Shown here piece after piece: positions 1 through 11,459 of a DNA stretch of 64,000 nucleotides (position 1 is the first letter of the stretch; each line of letters begins with the position of its first letter). A program made the translations under genes and the position numbers. The notes under the pieces were generated by a model. The model did no database searches. It saw only the letters and a program-made list of their open reading frames with translations, and had not been told where the DNA came from. The stretch comes from Cydia pomonella (Eukaryota > Arthropoda > Insecta > Lepidoptera > Tortricidae), in contig NC_084705.1 of assembly GCF_033807575.1 (NCBI RefSeq), forward strand, positions 14,688,019 to 14,752,018, given 5' to 3'.

Positions 1-43
1 ATAAAATCTATTATATCAACACTACTAAATAATATTATGGTCA

Positions 44-150
44 CTTCAGGATGAGATTAGCTCAGGACCGGGACAAGTGGCGTACTGGAAGATAGGCCTA
101 TGCTCAGCAGTGGGCGATACAGAGCTGAAATGATAATGATGATGAAATAA
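44..150 (+). mobile_element. RTE-type LINE 3' end fragment
   Basis: The + strand reads through a degenerate copy of the C-terminal end of an RTE-like LINE ORF (LAQDRDKWRT, then an AYAQQWA-like end after a stop) and finishes in TGATAATGATGATGA, the trinucleotide-type tail typical of this clade. A clearer copy of the same family lies at 26290-26567. Only the last ~100 bases are present, so it is a 5'-truncated dead copy. Confidence 0.6.
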
Positions 151-239
151 TATTATATAAGCTATGTAATTTAAACTTTCTATATTTAATAAGTCCACTA
201 TTAACATCATATCCTGATTTTTTTTAAATGATATCATCT

Positions 240-530
240 AAACCCAAGCTAGGGTTCAAAAAAATACGAAAAGGTAGGTTGGGCCCTTGCGCTTCGCTTG
301 GCTCTTCTTGGCGGGGGCACTACCGTGCCTCCAGGCCAGACAACACCTGGCGAAATAATCTATCAACCTAAACGCGTTGTAGTCCACTTTTTTACACTGA
401 CCTAAAATCAAGTTATTGCAATTGACAGTATAGCGTTGTACATCTCTTTGTAGTTTGTGTTGTATACCTGACATGATACCATTTTGTAACCAATTGAAGT
501 TTTCACGCAATGTATATAAATGATATACTA
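240..530 (-). other. Unrecognised open stretch, probably repeat-derived
   Basis: An 84-codon minus-strand reading frame (510-256) ends RKGPTYLFVFF and is more GC-rich than its surroundings. I recognise no domain. Its composition and its position beside a LINE fragment suggest retroelement origin rather than a host gene. Confidence 0.25.
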
Positions 531-539
531 TGATTACTA

Positions 540-1860
540 GTCCTACTTATAATATAGCGATTTGACAGATATACCTACTTAGCATACCATAATATATTAT
601 TATATCGCCCCTTCATGCATAACCACTACAATTAAGTGACTTCCGAAAACTCATTCTATTGTTCACTATTTTTCTCTCGCAATAAACATCAACTTTAAAC
701 TGCATGACAAATGGACATATCTTGCATAAGCGTTAAATTTATTTTAATAATATTTAGGTTTTTTCATAAGTAGGTATAGGTATTTGTTTTTTTTCGATTC
801 CCGAGCTGAGTACAGGTTTTTTTTAATGTATGGATGCAGTTTTTGTTCTTATTAAAATCAATGACATGGTTCCTAATCTAATCTTCGTATATCTTATAGT
901 TTCAGACTTTTCCATACGAACCGATCTAAATGGGCCAACCTGTATATAATTTCAAATACATTTGAATATTATATATATTCTAATATAATTTAAATATATA
1001 TAGATTTGATGAAATGAATTACCAAATCATCAGTGATTTCCAAATAGATATTTGTGAGGCCCGACAGCTGTAGAAACTGGAGTAAAAAACATAATTAGAT
1101 CCACGAATATTATATATACGAGTTCAAGTTCAAATCCTGTCATAGCCCCTCAAACAACTCACTCGCCAACATAATTATTACTAAGTATTATAAGTTTCGT
1201 AGCTATAAGAAAAACAACGACATTTTCATAATAAATAACTTAAGAGATAAAGCAGTACAAACAATACGTTTCCTTAAATAAAAATGGAAAATAAATATTT
1301 GAAACATCCTCGGGATTTGAATTTTCAATAGCTGAATTTTATTCAAACATATGTTACAGATGAAACGAGCACAGTCATAATTGTCTGAAAATATTGGTAG
1401 GTTCTAAGTGACTTGTCAATGTCATAAGAATATTTCTAATTTATATTCCGACGAAAACCATTCCATGCGCTGCGCCCTCTAGGTTACTTTACTGACTCTA
1501 CTTACTTTAATTTAAATAGGTGCGTGAATGCAAATAATTGCAATATTTGCAGTTCTGACACATATTTGAAAAATGAGACTTTGTGATTTTGAGTGTAAAT
1601 AATATATATTAAACGTATTTTTTTTATTTTTTGCGACAAACTTCATAAGATGTATTGATACATCTTATGAAGTTATTTGGGATGAATGATGTAAATCCGC
1701 AAGTGATGCAAAATCACGCTATCTATTGATCGCTACTCGACATGACATCCACCTTTAAATCGTTAACATCCCATACCCCAACAAAAATATATGGCGATAA
1801 ATTCGTTGCAAAGCAGTAGTCTTTGCTAAGTAGGCCGTATTTTCCTCATCGTTCTTGCGT
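540..1860. other. AT-rich stretch without a gene
   Basis: No coding exon was recognised on either strand. The only structure seen is a strong hairpin at 1639-1674, listed separately. Confidence 0.6.
1639..1674. repeat. Perfect 17-bp-stem hairpin
   Basis: AACTTCATAAGATGTAT is followed after two bases by its exact reverse complement. No T-tract or gene end is attached, so it is more likely a tiny foldback remnant than a functional site. Confidence 0.7.
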
Positions 1861-1869
1861 TAAAAGGCG

Positions 1870-2845
1870 GTAAGAGAGTCCCTTCGGCCGCCATCGCAAC
1901 TGTGTTTCACAACCAGTTGTCTATTAGGATTTTTTAATCTTTCATGGCAACCAGTTGTGATAGAAGAAGATTTATTCCTGTTACACAACCAGTTGTCAAA
2001 GAAGAAAAAAATCGCCGCCATCGCAACTGTGTTTCACAACCAGTTGTCTATGAGGATTTTAAAATATTTCATGGCAACCAGTTGTGACAGAAGAACATTT
2101 ATTCCTGTTACTCAACCAGGATTCCGGCTGTGATAAATATTGTTATGAGGGACATATACACTAGTTAACCGACCAAAATATATCACGATATTTGATAAAT
2201 ATCACTAAATCACAGTGTATATTGTACATTAAAGTACATGCTCTTATGTAAGCATGCTTATTATTCGCATGGTTATTAACACCCCTTCGGCCACTTTTGA
2301 AACCAAAGTTTCGTAACCAGTTTAGAAAATGGAATTATACTTCTTCTTTGGAAACCTAGTTTCGAATCAAGAAAAATAATTCTGTTTCCTCAACTGGTTT
2401 CCGATACAGAATAAACAGTCTTCTTTTGAATCTTAATAATAATAATAATCTTAATCTTAATTAATCTGACACGGTTGATTTCCATAGAAGCCATAGACAA
2501 AGGCAACTCTAACTCCAGAGGCACAAAAGCGGTTGGTGTTCTGTAATAAGCAGATATTTTTTTTATATTATGAGTATATTATATTAGCAAGTTAAAGTTA
2601 AAGTTTGGGCGAAGGCCGAAGCCGAAAAAATTACAAAGCATAAAAAATTTCTTCTATGGTTGTGAACAAGGAAAATTGAATCTTCAGTAACAACTAGCCT
2701 TTTTGAGATTTTCCTTATTCACAACTGGATGTGTAAGAGGAATAAATCTTCTTCTATCACAACTGGTTGCCATGAAAGATTAAAAAATCCTAATAGACAA
2801 CTGGTTGTGAAACACAGTTGCGATGGCGGCCGAAAGGAAGAGAGT
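1870..2845. mobile_element. Foldback transposon with repeated 12-mer words
   Basis: The left arm (about 1878-2006) and right arm (about 2719-2845) are near-identical inverted repeats of about 125 bp. Each carries a CGGCCGCCATCGCAACTGTG block and several copies of the near-palindrome ACAACCAGTTGT. On the left, part of the arm is duplicated in tandem with a 127-bp period: the 12-mer lies at 1909 and 2036, and its partner GCAACCAGTTGT at 1947 and 2074, with one more at 1985. Reverse-complement copies are at 2759 and 2797. The middle (2290-2420) has a related word family of the form GAAACC..GTTTC. No transposase was recognised, so it is probably non-autonomous. Class unknown; no target duplication could be defined. 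Confidence 0.65.
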
Positions 2846-3069
2846 TCCTTTTATACTACATTTTTCAAATGTTTTTTTTTTTTTTTTTCTTTTCTTTGTG
2901 TTGGATGCTCCACAAACCAGCGATCGACACCGTCTGTTAAATAAAATATCTGACCCGTAAAATAATTGGTTCAGTAATTTTTGGCCCTTACATATTTAAC
3001 AGTGTTCTATCTTTTCTTGAGTAATAATGGCCCTTTTATAATTTCCTTTTTTAATAGCATTGATCCCTA

Positions 3070-3200
3070 TTATAAATGCGAAAGTAACTTTGTTTGTGTG
3101 TTACTGTTTCACGCTTAAACCGTTAAACAGATTTAGATAGAAATTGGTATGCAGATAGTTTGAGGCCGAAGGATATAGGATAGTTTTTATCAATCATCAT
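3070..3200 (+). repeat. Interspersed repeat (GCGAAAGTAACTTTG family)
   Basis: TATAAATGCGAAAGTAACTT followed by a 'cacgcttaaaccgtt' block is a familiar lepidopteran dispersed repeat, here ending near 'ataggatagtttttatc'. It is recognised from general knowledge of such repeats; its class is uncertain. Confidence 0.5.
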
Positions 3201-3204
3201 CATT

Positions 3205-3330
3205 CCATAGTCAACTAGGAACCCTTATAGTTTACCATGTCCGTCTGCCTGTCCGACCGAGGCTTTGCTCCGTGATCGTTAGTGCTAGAAAGCTGCAATT
3301 TGCAATTTATTTATATTTCTATATATATAT
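3205..3330 (+). repeat. Interspersed repeat (GTCAACTAGGAACCC family)
   Basis: Contains 'agtcaactaggaaccctta' and 'gtccgtctgcctgtccg', the signature of a common lepidopteran repeat. An inverted copy lies at about 23500-23590. Confidence 0.55.
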
Positions 3331-3740
3331 CACACATGCCGACAAAGTGGTAAAATAAAAAATTAAACAAAAAAGGTTAGGGTACCTCAGTTACACGTAA
3401 CTGGGGATGATTTTTTTTTTTCGCTGTAACCCGCTGTAAATGGGTCGTTTATTTTTTGATAAAGTGAATATTTTCGTAAATAATCGGAAAAAAGTGAAAC
3501 GATGAATCGTTAACTTCTAACATAACATAACCCACTTTTCTAGTAGCATTTCGATTCTGTATTCCCGTATTGCAGGGCGGCGATTTTTTAATTTTGAGCG
3601 CTCGATTTCATCACTCAAAAATAGGTGGAAAACGGCGAAATGCTATTTTTTTAATACGCTCCGGATTGGCGTATTGGCCACTCGTTTTCAATTCTATTAA
3701 ATAGTAGAATTTAAATGCCTAGTAGTGGAAATATTATTAA

Positions 3741-6091
3741 CCCATTCAGGGCCAGCGACTCAGTGTATGGGTCATGCTCAAACAGTTCCGCGGGGCCGGT
3801 GACTCACATGTGAGTCATGAAGAAATTCTGATTTAAACATAAACGAAACATAATTTGACGTAATAACGTATGTATCCACTAAGTTAACAACCATTTCTAT
3901 AAGGTATATTACGATTAAAAATTATATACAAGTTTTTTAAAATGAAAATAGAGCCTAGAATATTCAATTTTGGTTTACTATCAATACAATATAGTAAATA
4001 TACTGAAATCCTAGATACATACGCGTTGCAAGCAAACAGAAAAATCCATATTTCAAAGATACCAAAAATATGTATATTTTAGAAGTTCTTGACATGACTT
4101 AGGGTATGGGTCAACGTGGCCTGGCGCTACTTGTAAAAACTACAAATGTTTCCGTAGCAGACCAAAATAAACTTTATTGGCTGGTTTTAAAGCTTATTAC
4201 ATGTTGAAGCTGTTAGATGTTGTATCATTTTACAACCGATTACTGTTTAGACGATGTCAAGCAACATTTACCAAGCCGTAGTATAATAAAATTTTGTTTT
4301 GTGTGAGGGGTAAGGCAACGAGGATTTTCTCCCACTGTACTTTTATGTCATCAGTGATCGTCAATTACGAGTTACAATGATGTTAATATTAATTAAAAAA
4401 AATTCGTTACAATATAAAACAAGGCAGTTGAAACAGTCACCACCTCACCACTAACTAATATTGTATAATAGTGTGTGACAAATATTTACAAGTTTTTTAA
4501 AACGCCTTCGTGGTTTCTACGGTAGATTAGAAAGAAAGTACTATAATACATTTTAAATTATCTATTGTTACTATATTATAATGACTTTTACCAAAACAAA
4601 GATAACGACCGACCAAGTATAAGCTTATCGGACACACTTGGACAATAAACAATGAATGCATCCGAGCGGCGGTATTATCTTTCATATGATATTTTCACAG
4701 GAGTTCAAGAAGTGTTTCATCCCATCCCCCCTATTAGAGATGTATTTTGGAGTAATACGGGAAATATTATTTAGTCACGATTTATTCGTCGGCAACTTTA
4801 CACTGCTCCTGTGCTGTTTAGTGATTTCGTATTCTGTGCCCTTGCCTATGAATTACACACTGCACTTTTCCTAGTGCTTAATTATATATCGACATCTATA
4901 CGAACTATTTTTGAATTAGAAACTTATTGATCAAACTCATTATCTTACATGCCAAGTTGTTACACAATATTACTACAGGCAATATTACATTATGTATTAT
5001 TTCAGTTAACTAATTACATACGATATTATCATACCACGGGAATGATCGTAATAGTAAAATGAGTGACAGTTCTAAATAGATACTTTGCTCATAACTTACA
5101 AACTTCTTTCATATCATATTTGCTTATCGCAATTATAAACAACCGCTATCTCACATTGACTCAACTCAATCAGTTTAAATATCGTCCAAAAGTGCACTTG
5201 TCAAGATTACGTTTACATTCTCAAGGTAAAGTTATTCACAATAAATATCAGAATGTGTTGAAAAAAAACGTTGGCGTTTCAAATTATAAAATCTTAAATA
5301 ATTTGATATCTGGAAAAGAAGTGGAACTGCGTACTACAAAAGTAATTCATAAACACTATGAATTATGTAAATTTGCCTCGATTACTACAGTATATTTAAA
5401 ACGGTCCTTTAGTTGGCTGCACAAACTACTAAGAAGTACGTGTTGGCTGCAATGGATTTTATCACCACGGCGAAGAAGTTTAAAATCGGAAAATTTAGAA
5501 TAAAATGTAATTTTATATTATGAAAATTACATATAATATTAAAAAGATACAAACAGTTTATTTTAATTTTGTTTACAACTATAATATTTCTGAATTTCAT
5601 AACGGTGGTCCAGTACATCGTGCTTTTTTAATCGACATCGACTTATCAAATGAGTGTCCTCGCACTATTGAGACGTCAACACACAATTTCTTCCGTCATC
5701 CGGGCTTTGATCATAATGTTGCATTATCATCCGATTTACATTTGCAAAATTTCATCTTAATCGGAAATCGGCAAATGGGTCAAATTGAACTTCCAAGATG
5801 TGACCCAAAAACAACAACAACAAACACAGATAGTTAAATATGTAAAAAGTAAAAATGTTTTTCCCACAAACTGCAATCGTTTTTTTTTTTTGATAGGCAC
5901 AGAAAAAAGGTGGTTAGTACAAATTTTGCATAATGTTTTTCAACTGGCCGGCTTCATAAGCGGCGATTTATTTACCGTACGCGCCAGGCCAGAGACCCAT
6001 AAGCTGAGTCATACGTTTTATTTTGCTAAAAACGGTTTGTATGGTGGCCCGGCGTATTGTATACGCTCAACGGGCCTTGGCCATAAATGGG
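3741..6091. mobile_element. TTAA-flanked piggyBac-like element, copy 1 (2.35 kb)
   Basis: Bounded by TTAA at 3737-3740 and 6092-6095, with ends starting CCCATTCAGGGCCA and, on the other side, CCCATTTATGGCCA. TTAA targets and CCC termini are typical of piggyBac-like transposons. A palindrome GACTCACATGTGAGTC sits 60 bp inside the left end (3801-3816). Shorter inverted copies lie at 32457-33217 and 45790-46859 and match both ends. The interior holds a 146-codon frame at 5063-5503 and 105-codon frames at 5520-5837 and 5785-6102, none recognisable as a transposase. It is either decayed or a large non-autonomous copy. Confidence 0.7.
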
Positions 6092-6099
6092 TTAAAGGA

Positions 6100-7300
6100 T
6101 GATCATGAAATCGAGCGACCGAAATTTAAAAATCAGCCCCCAGTCCGAACCTAAACTAACCCACGTTCCTCATTTCGGTTTCTAAGGGTCGCAGTTCTAA
6201 TTGGCACATTTATATGCGTACATTTTATGGCAATCATATTGATTTATTTAGGTAAAAATAGCGCATTAGTTGCTCGCAAAGATTTGGTGATCTTTAATTA
6301 TATTTGGTGTTTGATTGAATACAGTTTGGTGGAAGTGACTAACAGCTAGAACTAGTGCAGTAGTTATTTATTGTTTTGGTGTTTAGTATATTTTTTTGGT
6401 AAGAGAGCTTAGGGTATCAATGTATTTTGTGGTGGTCATTACATATAATGCCGTTAAAATTGGCCTGCGGTGAGTTAGCGACACCTAGGATATTATTCAA
6501 ACCTCATGAACCTTACAGAACACACAAATTACCTAGAGCTTTGAAACTCGACGAGATCTTTTCATCACTGGCCGCGAGGTGGGGCTACGTTACACTTACA
6601 TAGGTTTGACTTGAAGAGCTTTATACTTTATGCTAACATCTTAGAAATTTACTAGATGGCGCTAGTGATACGGAAAGACAATAAAGTTTTAAGCATAGTA
6701 TTGAAACCCTTTTAATTTTTCGAGATTATGTTTTGTACCAGACCGAGAAACCTATCTCTTATGTACCTAATTACAGTAATTAAATATTGTTTTTTATTAG
6801 ATTAATATAAATATGTATTTATCAAACGTATTTCTACATACTGCTACTGGCAGTTCTAGTAAATAAAGAAGACTGGCAGCCCCCATACAACACCAGAACA
6901 GACAGAATTGTCAATGTTGTAAATGACATTAAATATTATTTTTACATTTTGGTTATTTGCGTTTAAAAACTGCAACCCTATGACCCTACTGCTATTAGTA
7001 ATTTCAAGACTTAAAACTGGATTTGACTGACCGCAGTTATAGTCACAATGCATTGCAATGGTAGATTTAAAACATATATAAAGCATTTTGAGCCCTTAGA
7101 AAAGATTTGATAATCATAAAACTAGATGGCGCCATGAAAAAAGAATATGTATAAAATATTGTGCTTTAATTATACCTACTTTTGTGCATATGACAGCCAC
7201 CCCCAACATAGGATTCATAAAAGCTTGTGACTGTTGTGAAAAGTTGGTGACTGTTTCTATGAACCGCATTAAAATTTTCACACAAAAATAGAAATTAAAC
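6100..7300. other. No gene recognised
   Basis: AT-rich sequence with short frames only. No exon with splice signals or recognisable domain was found. Confidence 0.5.
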
Positions 7301-7309
7301 TCAGAAAAA

Positions 7310-7735
7310 TCTTTTTTTATCAAACCCATACGTGTGGGGTATCTATGGATAGGTCTTCTAAAATGATATTGAGGTTTCTAATATCATTTTTTTCTAAACT
7401 GAATAGTTTGCGCGAGAGACACTTCCAAATTGGTAAAATGTGTGTCCGTCCGTCCCCCCCTGATTTAGGTTTCTAATATAATTTTTTCTAAACTGAATGT
7501 TTGCGCGAGAGACGCTTCCAAAGTAGTAAAATGTGTTGTCGTCGTCGTCGCCCCCCCCCCCCCCCCCCCCCCCCCGAAACTTCTAAAATAACAGAATGAT
7601 AAAACTAAAAAAATATATGATATACATGCAAACTTCCACCGAAAATTGGTTTGAATGAGTAGTTGTTTTTTAATACGTCATAAATGCTACGGAACCCTTT
7701 ATGGACGAGTCCGACTCACACTTGGCCGCTTTTTT
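7310..7735 (-). repeat. Dispersed lepidopteran repeat, minus copy
   Basis: Contains in reverse orientation the blocks of a very common lepidopteran repeat ('gcggccaagtgtgagtcgg', the 'aagggttccgtagcat' region, 'agtgtctctcgcgcaaac', 'taccccacacgtatgggtt'). The + copy is at 36170-36718. This copy is locally duplicated around 7370-7500 and carries a run of 25 C at 7551-7575 after four GTC units. Confidence 0.75.
7551..7575. repeat. Homopolymer of 25 C
   Basis: Twenty-five consecutive cytosines preceded by (GTC)4, lying in the G-rich position of the dispersed repeat. Length is prone to sequencing and replication slippage. Confidence 0.9.
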
Positions 7736-7819
7736 AGTATATTATTGACACAATGAAAAAAGAGGGTTTCCCTTTTTTTTTCAAAATTCGCTAATAAATT
7801 TTTATTTCCTTTTTTCAAA

Positions 7820-8155
7820 TAATTTCCGCTTGTACAATGGGCTGTGCTCTGAAGAATTGTTTGACATGATGCCAACGGCCGCTTTCTATCAGGGTGTTCA
7901 TCCTCACACCCTAGAACCTAAATGGTCGCGTACTGTGCGGTTTAAGAGGAATTTCCTCCCGCGAACGCTTCGGCTGTGGAATAAGCTTCCTGCCGAGGTT
8001 TTCCCGAGGGGCTACAGTATGGGGTTCTTCAAAAAAGGAGTGTACAGGTTTTTAAAGGGTCGGCAACGCGCATGTAATGCCTCTGATGTTGCAGGCGTCC
8101 ATAGGCTATGTATGCTTGTTTGCCACTGTCGTGGTATTAAAAAAAATGGAAATTC
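7820..8155 (+). mobile_element. Jockey-like LINE 3' end with C-terminal ORF remnant
   Basis: A 109-codon frame contains RFKRNFLPRTLRLWNKLPAE and GFFKKGVYRFLKGRQRA, the usual C-terminus of lepidopteran jockey/R1-type LINE ORF2. The 3' part ('ggtcggcaacgcgcatgtaa' through 'tatgcttgtttgccactg') is the same tail family seen at 34519-34625. 5'-truncated and not functional. Confidence 0.7.
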
Positions 8156-8159
8156 ATAG

Positions 8160-9200
8160 AAATATTACCGTTATTTCCTTAGATGCGGAAAGCTATTCTT
8201 CCGTCTTAAGTGAAAGTTTTACTATTCGTAATACGGTCTGGTGTCAGTTCTTGCTCCACAATGCTCTATATTCCGAAGTGTATTGTGCAGCTAGTTGTAT
8301 TAGCGAACTCTAATCGAGTTCGAAGGCATTATGTTTGCATCGGCATGCCCCAGGCGCTGCAATCGGATCGCTGATGGGCTGGGATGAGATTACTGGCTCT
8401 TTGCTAAATCAATTCCTTTTGTGGTATCGGACGTAGACGTTATTATACGTAGCTAAGTTAAGACGAGGTACCTATTTAATTATAATTTATAGGATTAGAT
8501 TACGCCTCTAAATATTTCGTTACACGGACACATAATAATTAAATAGGAAATTATATTACCTACTTATACTCGTAAAGAGGCAGGAATCCGTATTTTTTTA
8601 AATATATTGCGGGAATAATACGGATTCCGCCGGCGGCAGCGGCACCGGTTTTTAAACTACATAGTTTAAGTTTAATGGAAACCTGCACAAACTAAATACG
8701 GTATTCATACGAGTATAAACAGGAGACAGTTGTGATAACCAATGAAGATATGAGATGCCGTGTTGATGATTTGGTATAAGGGTAACTTATTCAAATTTGT
8801 AGGTATAAAAGATTTTAGCTAGAGAATCGCATAATAGGTATAATTATATAGCATGATGTTTAAGTAAACAATATTCTCGAACTAAAAAGAATTCCTGTAT
8901 GGCTACAACCAGTTTTGGCGAAGTCAAAACTGATAGCCGTGCTGATCACACCCCTTTAGTTATTAACGTCACTCTGAAAATGAGTTTGCAACTATTTGCA
9001 ATATGAATTGCGGTGCAACTCCGATAAAGCATGAATTGAAGGTGAATTTTAAATATTAAGACCGTCCGTCACGTGCATTTATTTGAAAGACCTTTAACGA
9101 AATACCTACTTTATTCTACTATATAAAAATAGTTGTGTTGTGTTGTGTTAAAATTCTATGTTAAACAAACAACTAATATAAAGTTGTTTATTTAAACATT
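8160..9200. other. No gene recognised
   Basis: No convincing exon on either strand. Sequence is AT-rich and unique-looking. Confidence 0.5.
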
Positions 9201-9202
9201 TT

Positions 9203-9435
9203 ACAGTACATATGGTGCTACTTTATAGCACTAGTGCAAAAATTAGCATATTACGTTACTGAGTCGAACAATTAAAGGGTCATATGCACTGTAAAACGTC
9301 GTACGATACATGTGCGAATAGGTAATTCTTAACGCGTATCGATTTAAAATACTCCCTTTAGTCGTATTTTAATTTATCGCCACTCGTTTCGAATTTCCTA
9401 TTTTCCGCACTTGTATCGTAATGTACTATTTCAAC
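9203..9435. repeat. Palindromic MITE-like repeat, copy A
   Basis: Starts with ACAGTACATATGGTGCTACT; a near-reverse complement (CATATGCACTGTAAAACG) follows about 75 bp later. The second half pairs 'cgatacatgtgcgaatagg' with 'cctattttccgcacttgtat'. Near-identical copy at 57387-57620; related pieces at 10450-10575 and 29690-29795. Confidence 0.7.
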
Positions 9436-9540
9436 ACACTTGCTCAAAACGACGTTTTTATTCCACCGATTTTTGGCTCATAATCCTAGATATTAAACAC
9501 GCGTGCTTTTTCAGTATATTATAATACTCGTGCTTTTTCA

Positions 9541-9640
9541 TTATAAGTAAGTAAGTAAGTAAATATTCTTTATTGCACCAACAATTATACATTTTACATA
9601 CATGTAAAACTACAAATGAATTTTAAAGGAAAATAGAACC
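9541..9640 (-). mobile_element. LINE 3' tail, minus orientation
   Basis: Read on the minus strand it ends '..ttggtgcaataaagaatatttac' followed by (TTAC)n, the polyadenylation-like tail of a lepidopteran LINE. Only the tail is recognisable. Confidence 0.4.
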
Positions 9641-9939
9641 AGGTAACAACAGGCGGTCTTATCGCTAAAAATCTATAGCTAGCTTATTATATTATCCGAC
9701 TGTGTTAAAAAGATTGCTAATAATATGCATGGAAACGGAGCCTTCTTAATTTGGTCGAGTAATACATTTTTTTTAACCAACTATAAGGTTTCAAATGTTA
9801 GTTGAAAGAGGTTTTATCACACCAAACATAATTTATAGATTAAATTATCGCGTAAATTACATTAATGAACAAACATAACATTTTATTGATTTGATCTCCA
9901 TCCGTCGAGTAGAAATACGAAAATATTAGCATTTTTTTC

Positions 9940-10600
9940 ATTGGCTGTTTGTCGAACTCGTTCGCGCCTTTGCCGTGCGCGCACATTGGAATCGAGCGTA
10001 AAAAAAAATAACGCGCCAGCCATTTTCCGTAATTTTCATAAAATTTGAATTGTTTTCCATGTTTTTAGTTTATATATTGACGAAAATGTCATTTTCAAAC
10101 ATTGAAAATGAAGAACACATAAAATTGACGCTGCCAGTAATACTAATAGAGGCAAGAGCCTAGAGCTGAGCTGAGAGAGAACGATAGCCTATAACCATCA
10201 AAATCGGGTGAAAAATAATTGGCGGCATATGAAACTTTTATTTATTGGAAAATCAGCAAAAACGTTCAGTTTTTCTTGGAAAACGTGTTGGTAACCTACT
10301 TCAATGAACTAGCGAATAAGTGCCTACAAGCCCAGCACGCTTTGGTGCAATTATTCGATGTTAAAACTGTAGGTAAACCACCATTTTGAAAATTGTACTT
10401 TTACTGCCTTAACAAAAAAAAACTAATTTATAAGTTTTGTTTTTTCCTCGCAAGTGTGTTGAAAAACGTCGTATGAAACGCGTGTGCTATGGTCATTACA
10501 CACATCGGCTTTCTTATTGCGTATCGCCTCGTGTGTAATGACCAATTTAGCACACTTGTATCATAATGTACTATTAATAGTTTCATAACCATTGAATTTT
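9940..10600. repeat. Repeat-rich stretch with a 13-14-bp hairpin
   Basis: Includes an inverted pair GGTCATTACACAC (10491) and GTGTGTAATGACC (ending 10542), followed by 'gcacacttgtatcataatgt', the same ending as the MITE at 9203-9435. The rest is not recognised. Confidence 0.45.
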
Positions 10601-10615
10601 TCTCAAAGTAATTAT

Positions 10616-10884
10616 AATTAAATAAATAAATAAATATTATAGGACATTATTACACAAATTTGACTTAGTCGCACAGTAAGCTCAATAAGGCTTGTGTTGA
10701 GGGTACTTAGACAACGATATATATAATATATAAATACTTAAATACATAGAAAACACCACACACAACACAACACTCAGGAACAAATATCCATACTTATCAC
10801 ACAAATACATGCCCTTACCAGGATTTGAACCCGGGACCATCAGCTTCGTAGGCAGGGTCACTAACCCACTAGGCCAAACCGGTC
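10616..10884 (-). mobile_element. tRNA-derived SINE, minus strand copy
   Basis: The minus strand has a tRNA-like head with an A-box-like TGGCCTAGTGGG and a B box GGTTCAAATCC (around 10818-10880), a unique body, then an (ATTT)n tail. GTAATTAT at 10608-10615 and 10885-10892 are 8-bp target duplications. The same SINE lies in + orientation at 17808-18072. The short reading frame across the head is an artefact of the SINE. Confidence 0.85.
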
Positions 10885-11156
10885 GTAATTATCCATGCAA
10901 ATGCCAAACCCATTGCGAATTCGATACATCAAAATATACATACATACGATACATTAGTAGCAGCCTTACCACGACTGACATTGCAGTGTCAAACTGACAT
11001 ATTCACTAACGTCTGCGTGACTTAATTTCTATATGTACATCTTGCTCGCATCAATAATCGAGTACGAGCGTGATGCATAGAAAGTAAGTTACGCATACGC
11101 TAGCGAATATGTCAGTATTAAACTAGTGGTAGCCGTACAGGTACATATATTAAAGT

Positions 11157-11450
11157 CATCTTGAGTGAAGTCGTCGACATCTTGAGTGAAGTCCAGTTCC
11201 GCGGCCATTTAGAAGGTAGGGCCAAATTAGCCTCGAAGAAACTCGGTGTGCACAACAGATGCAGTTTCAAGGTGCAGGTTCGCTCATATATGGAATACTG
11301 TTCTTATCTGTGGGCAGGGGCACCCCAGGACCAGCTTTTCCCTTTAGACCGCATCCGACGGAGAGCTCGAAATCGGCTTGACTCCTTGACGCTGCGTAGA
11401 GATAGCCTGGCTCTGTTTTTTGTATCGCATGTATAAACGGGGGGTGCTTC
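11157..11450 (+). mobile_element. LINE ORF2 C-terminal fragment
   Basis: A 91-codon frame contains KVQVRSYMEYCSYLWAGAPQ followed by LFPLDRIRRRARNRLDSLTL and DSLALFFVSH, the post-RT segment of jockey/R1-like LINE polyproteins. The first 38 bases carry a 20-bp tandem duplication of CATCTTGAGTGAAGTC. Both ends are lost. Confidence 0.65.
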
Positions 11451-11459
11451 GAAAAATTA

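Noticed and set aside
5063..5503. 146-codon frame as a host gene
   Set aside because: Inside the TTAA-flanked transposon copy 1; no recognised family, so kept only as part of that element.
10808..10885. tRNA gene suggested by B box GGTTCAAATCC
   Set aside because: The same head occurs at 17811 followed by an identical ~190-bp body and (ATTT)n tail, so both are SINEs; no complete cloverleaf.
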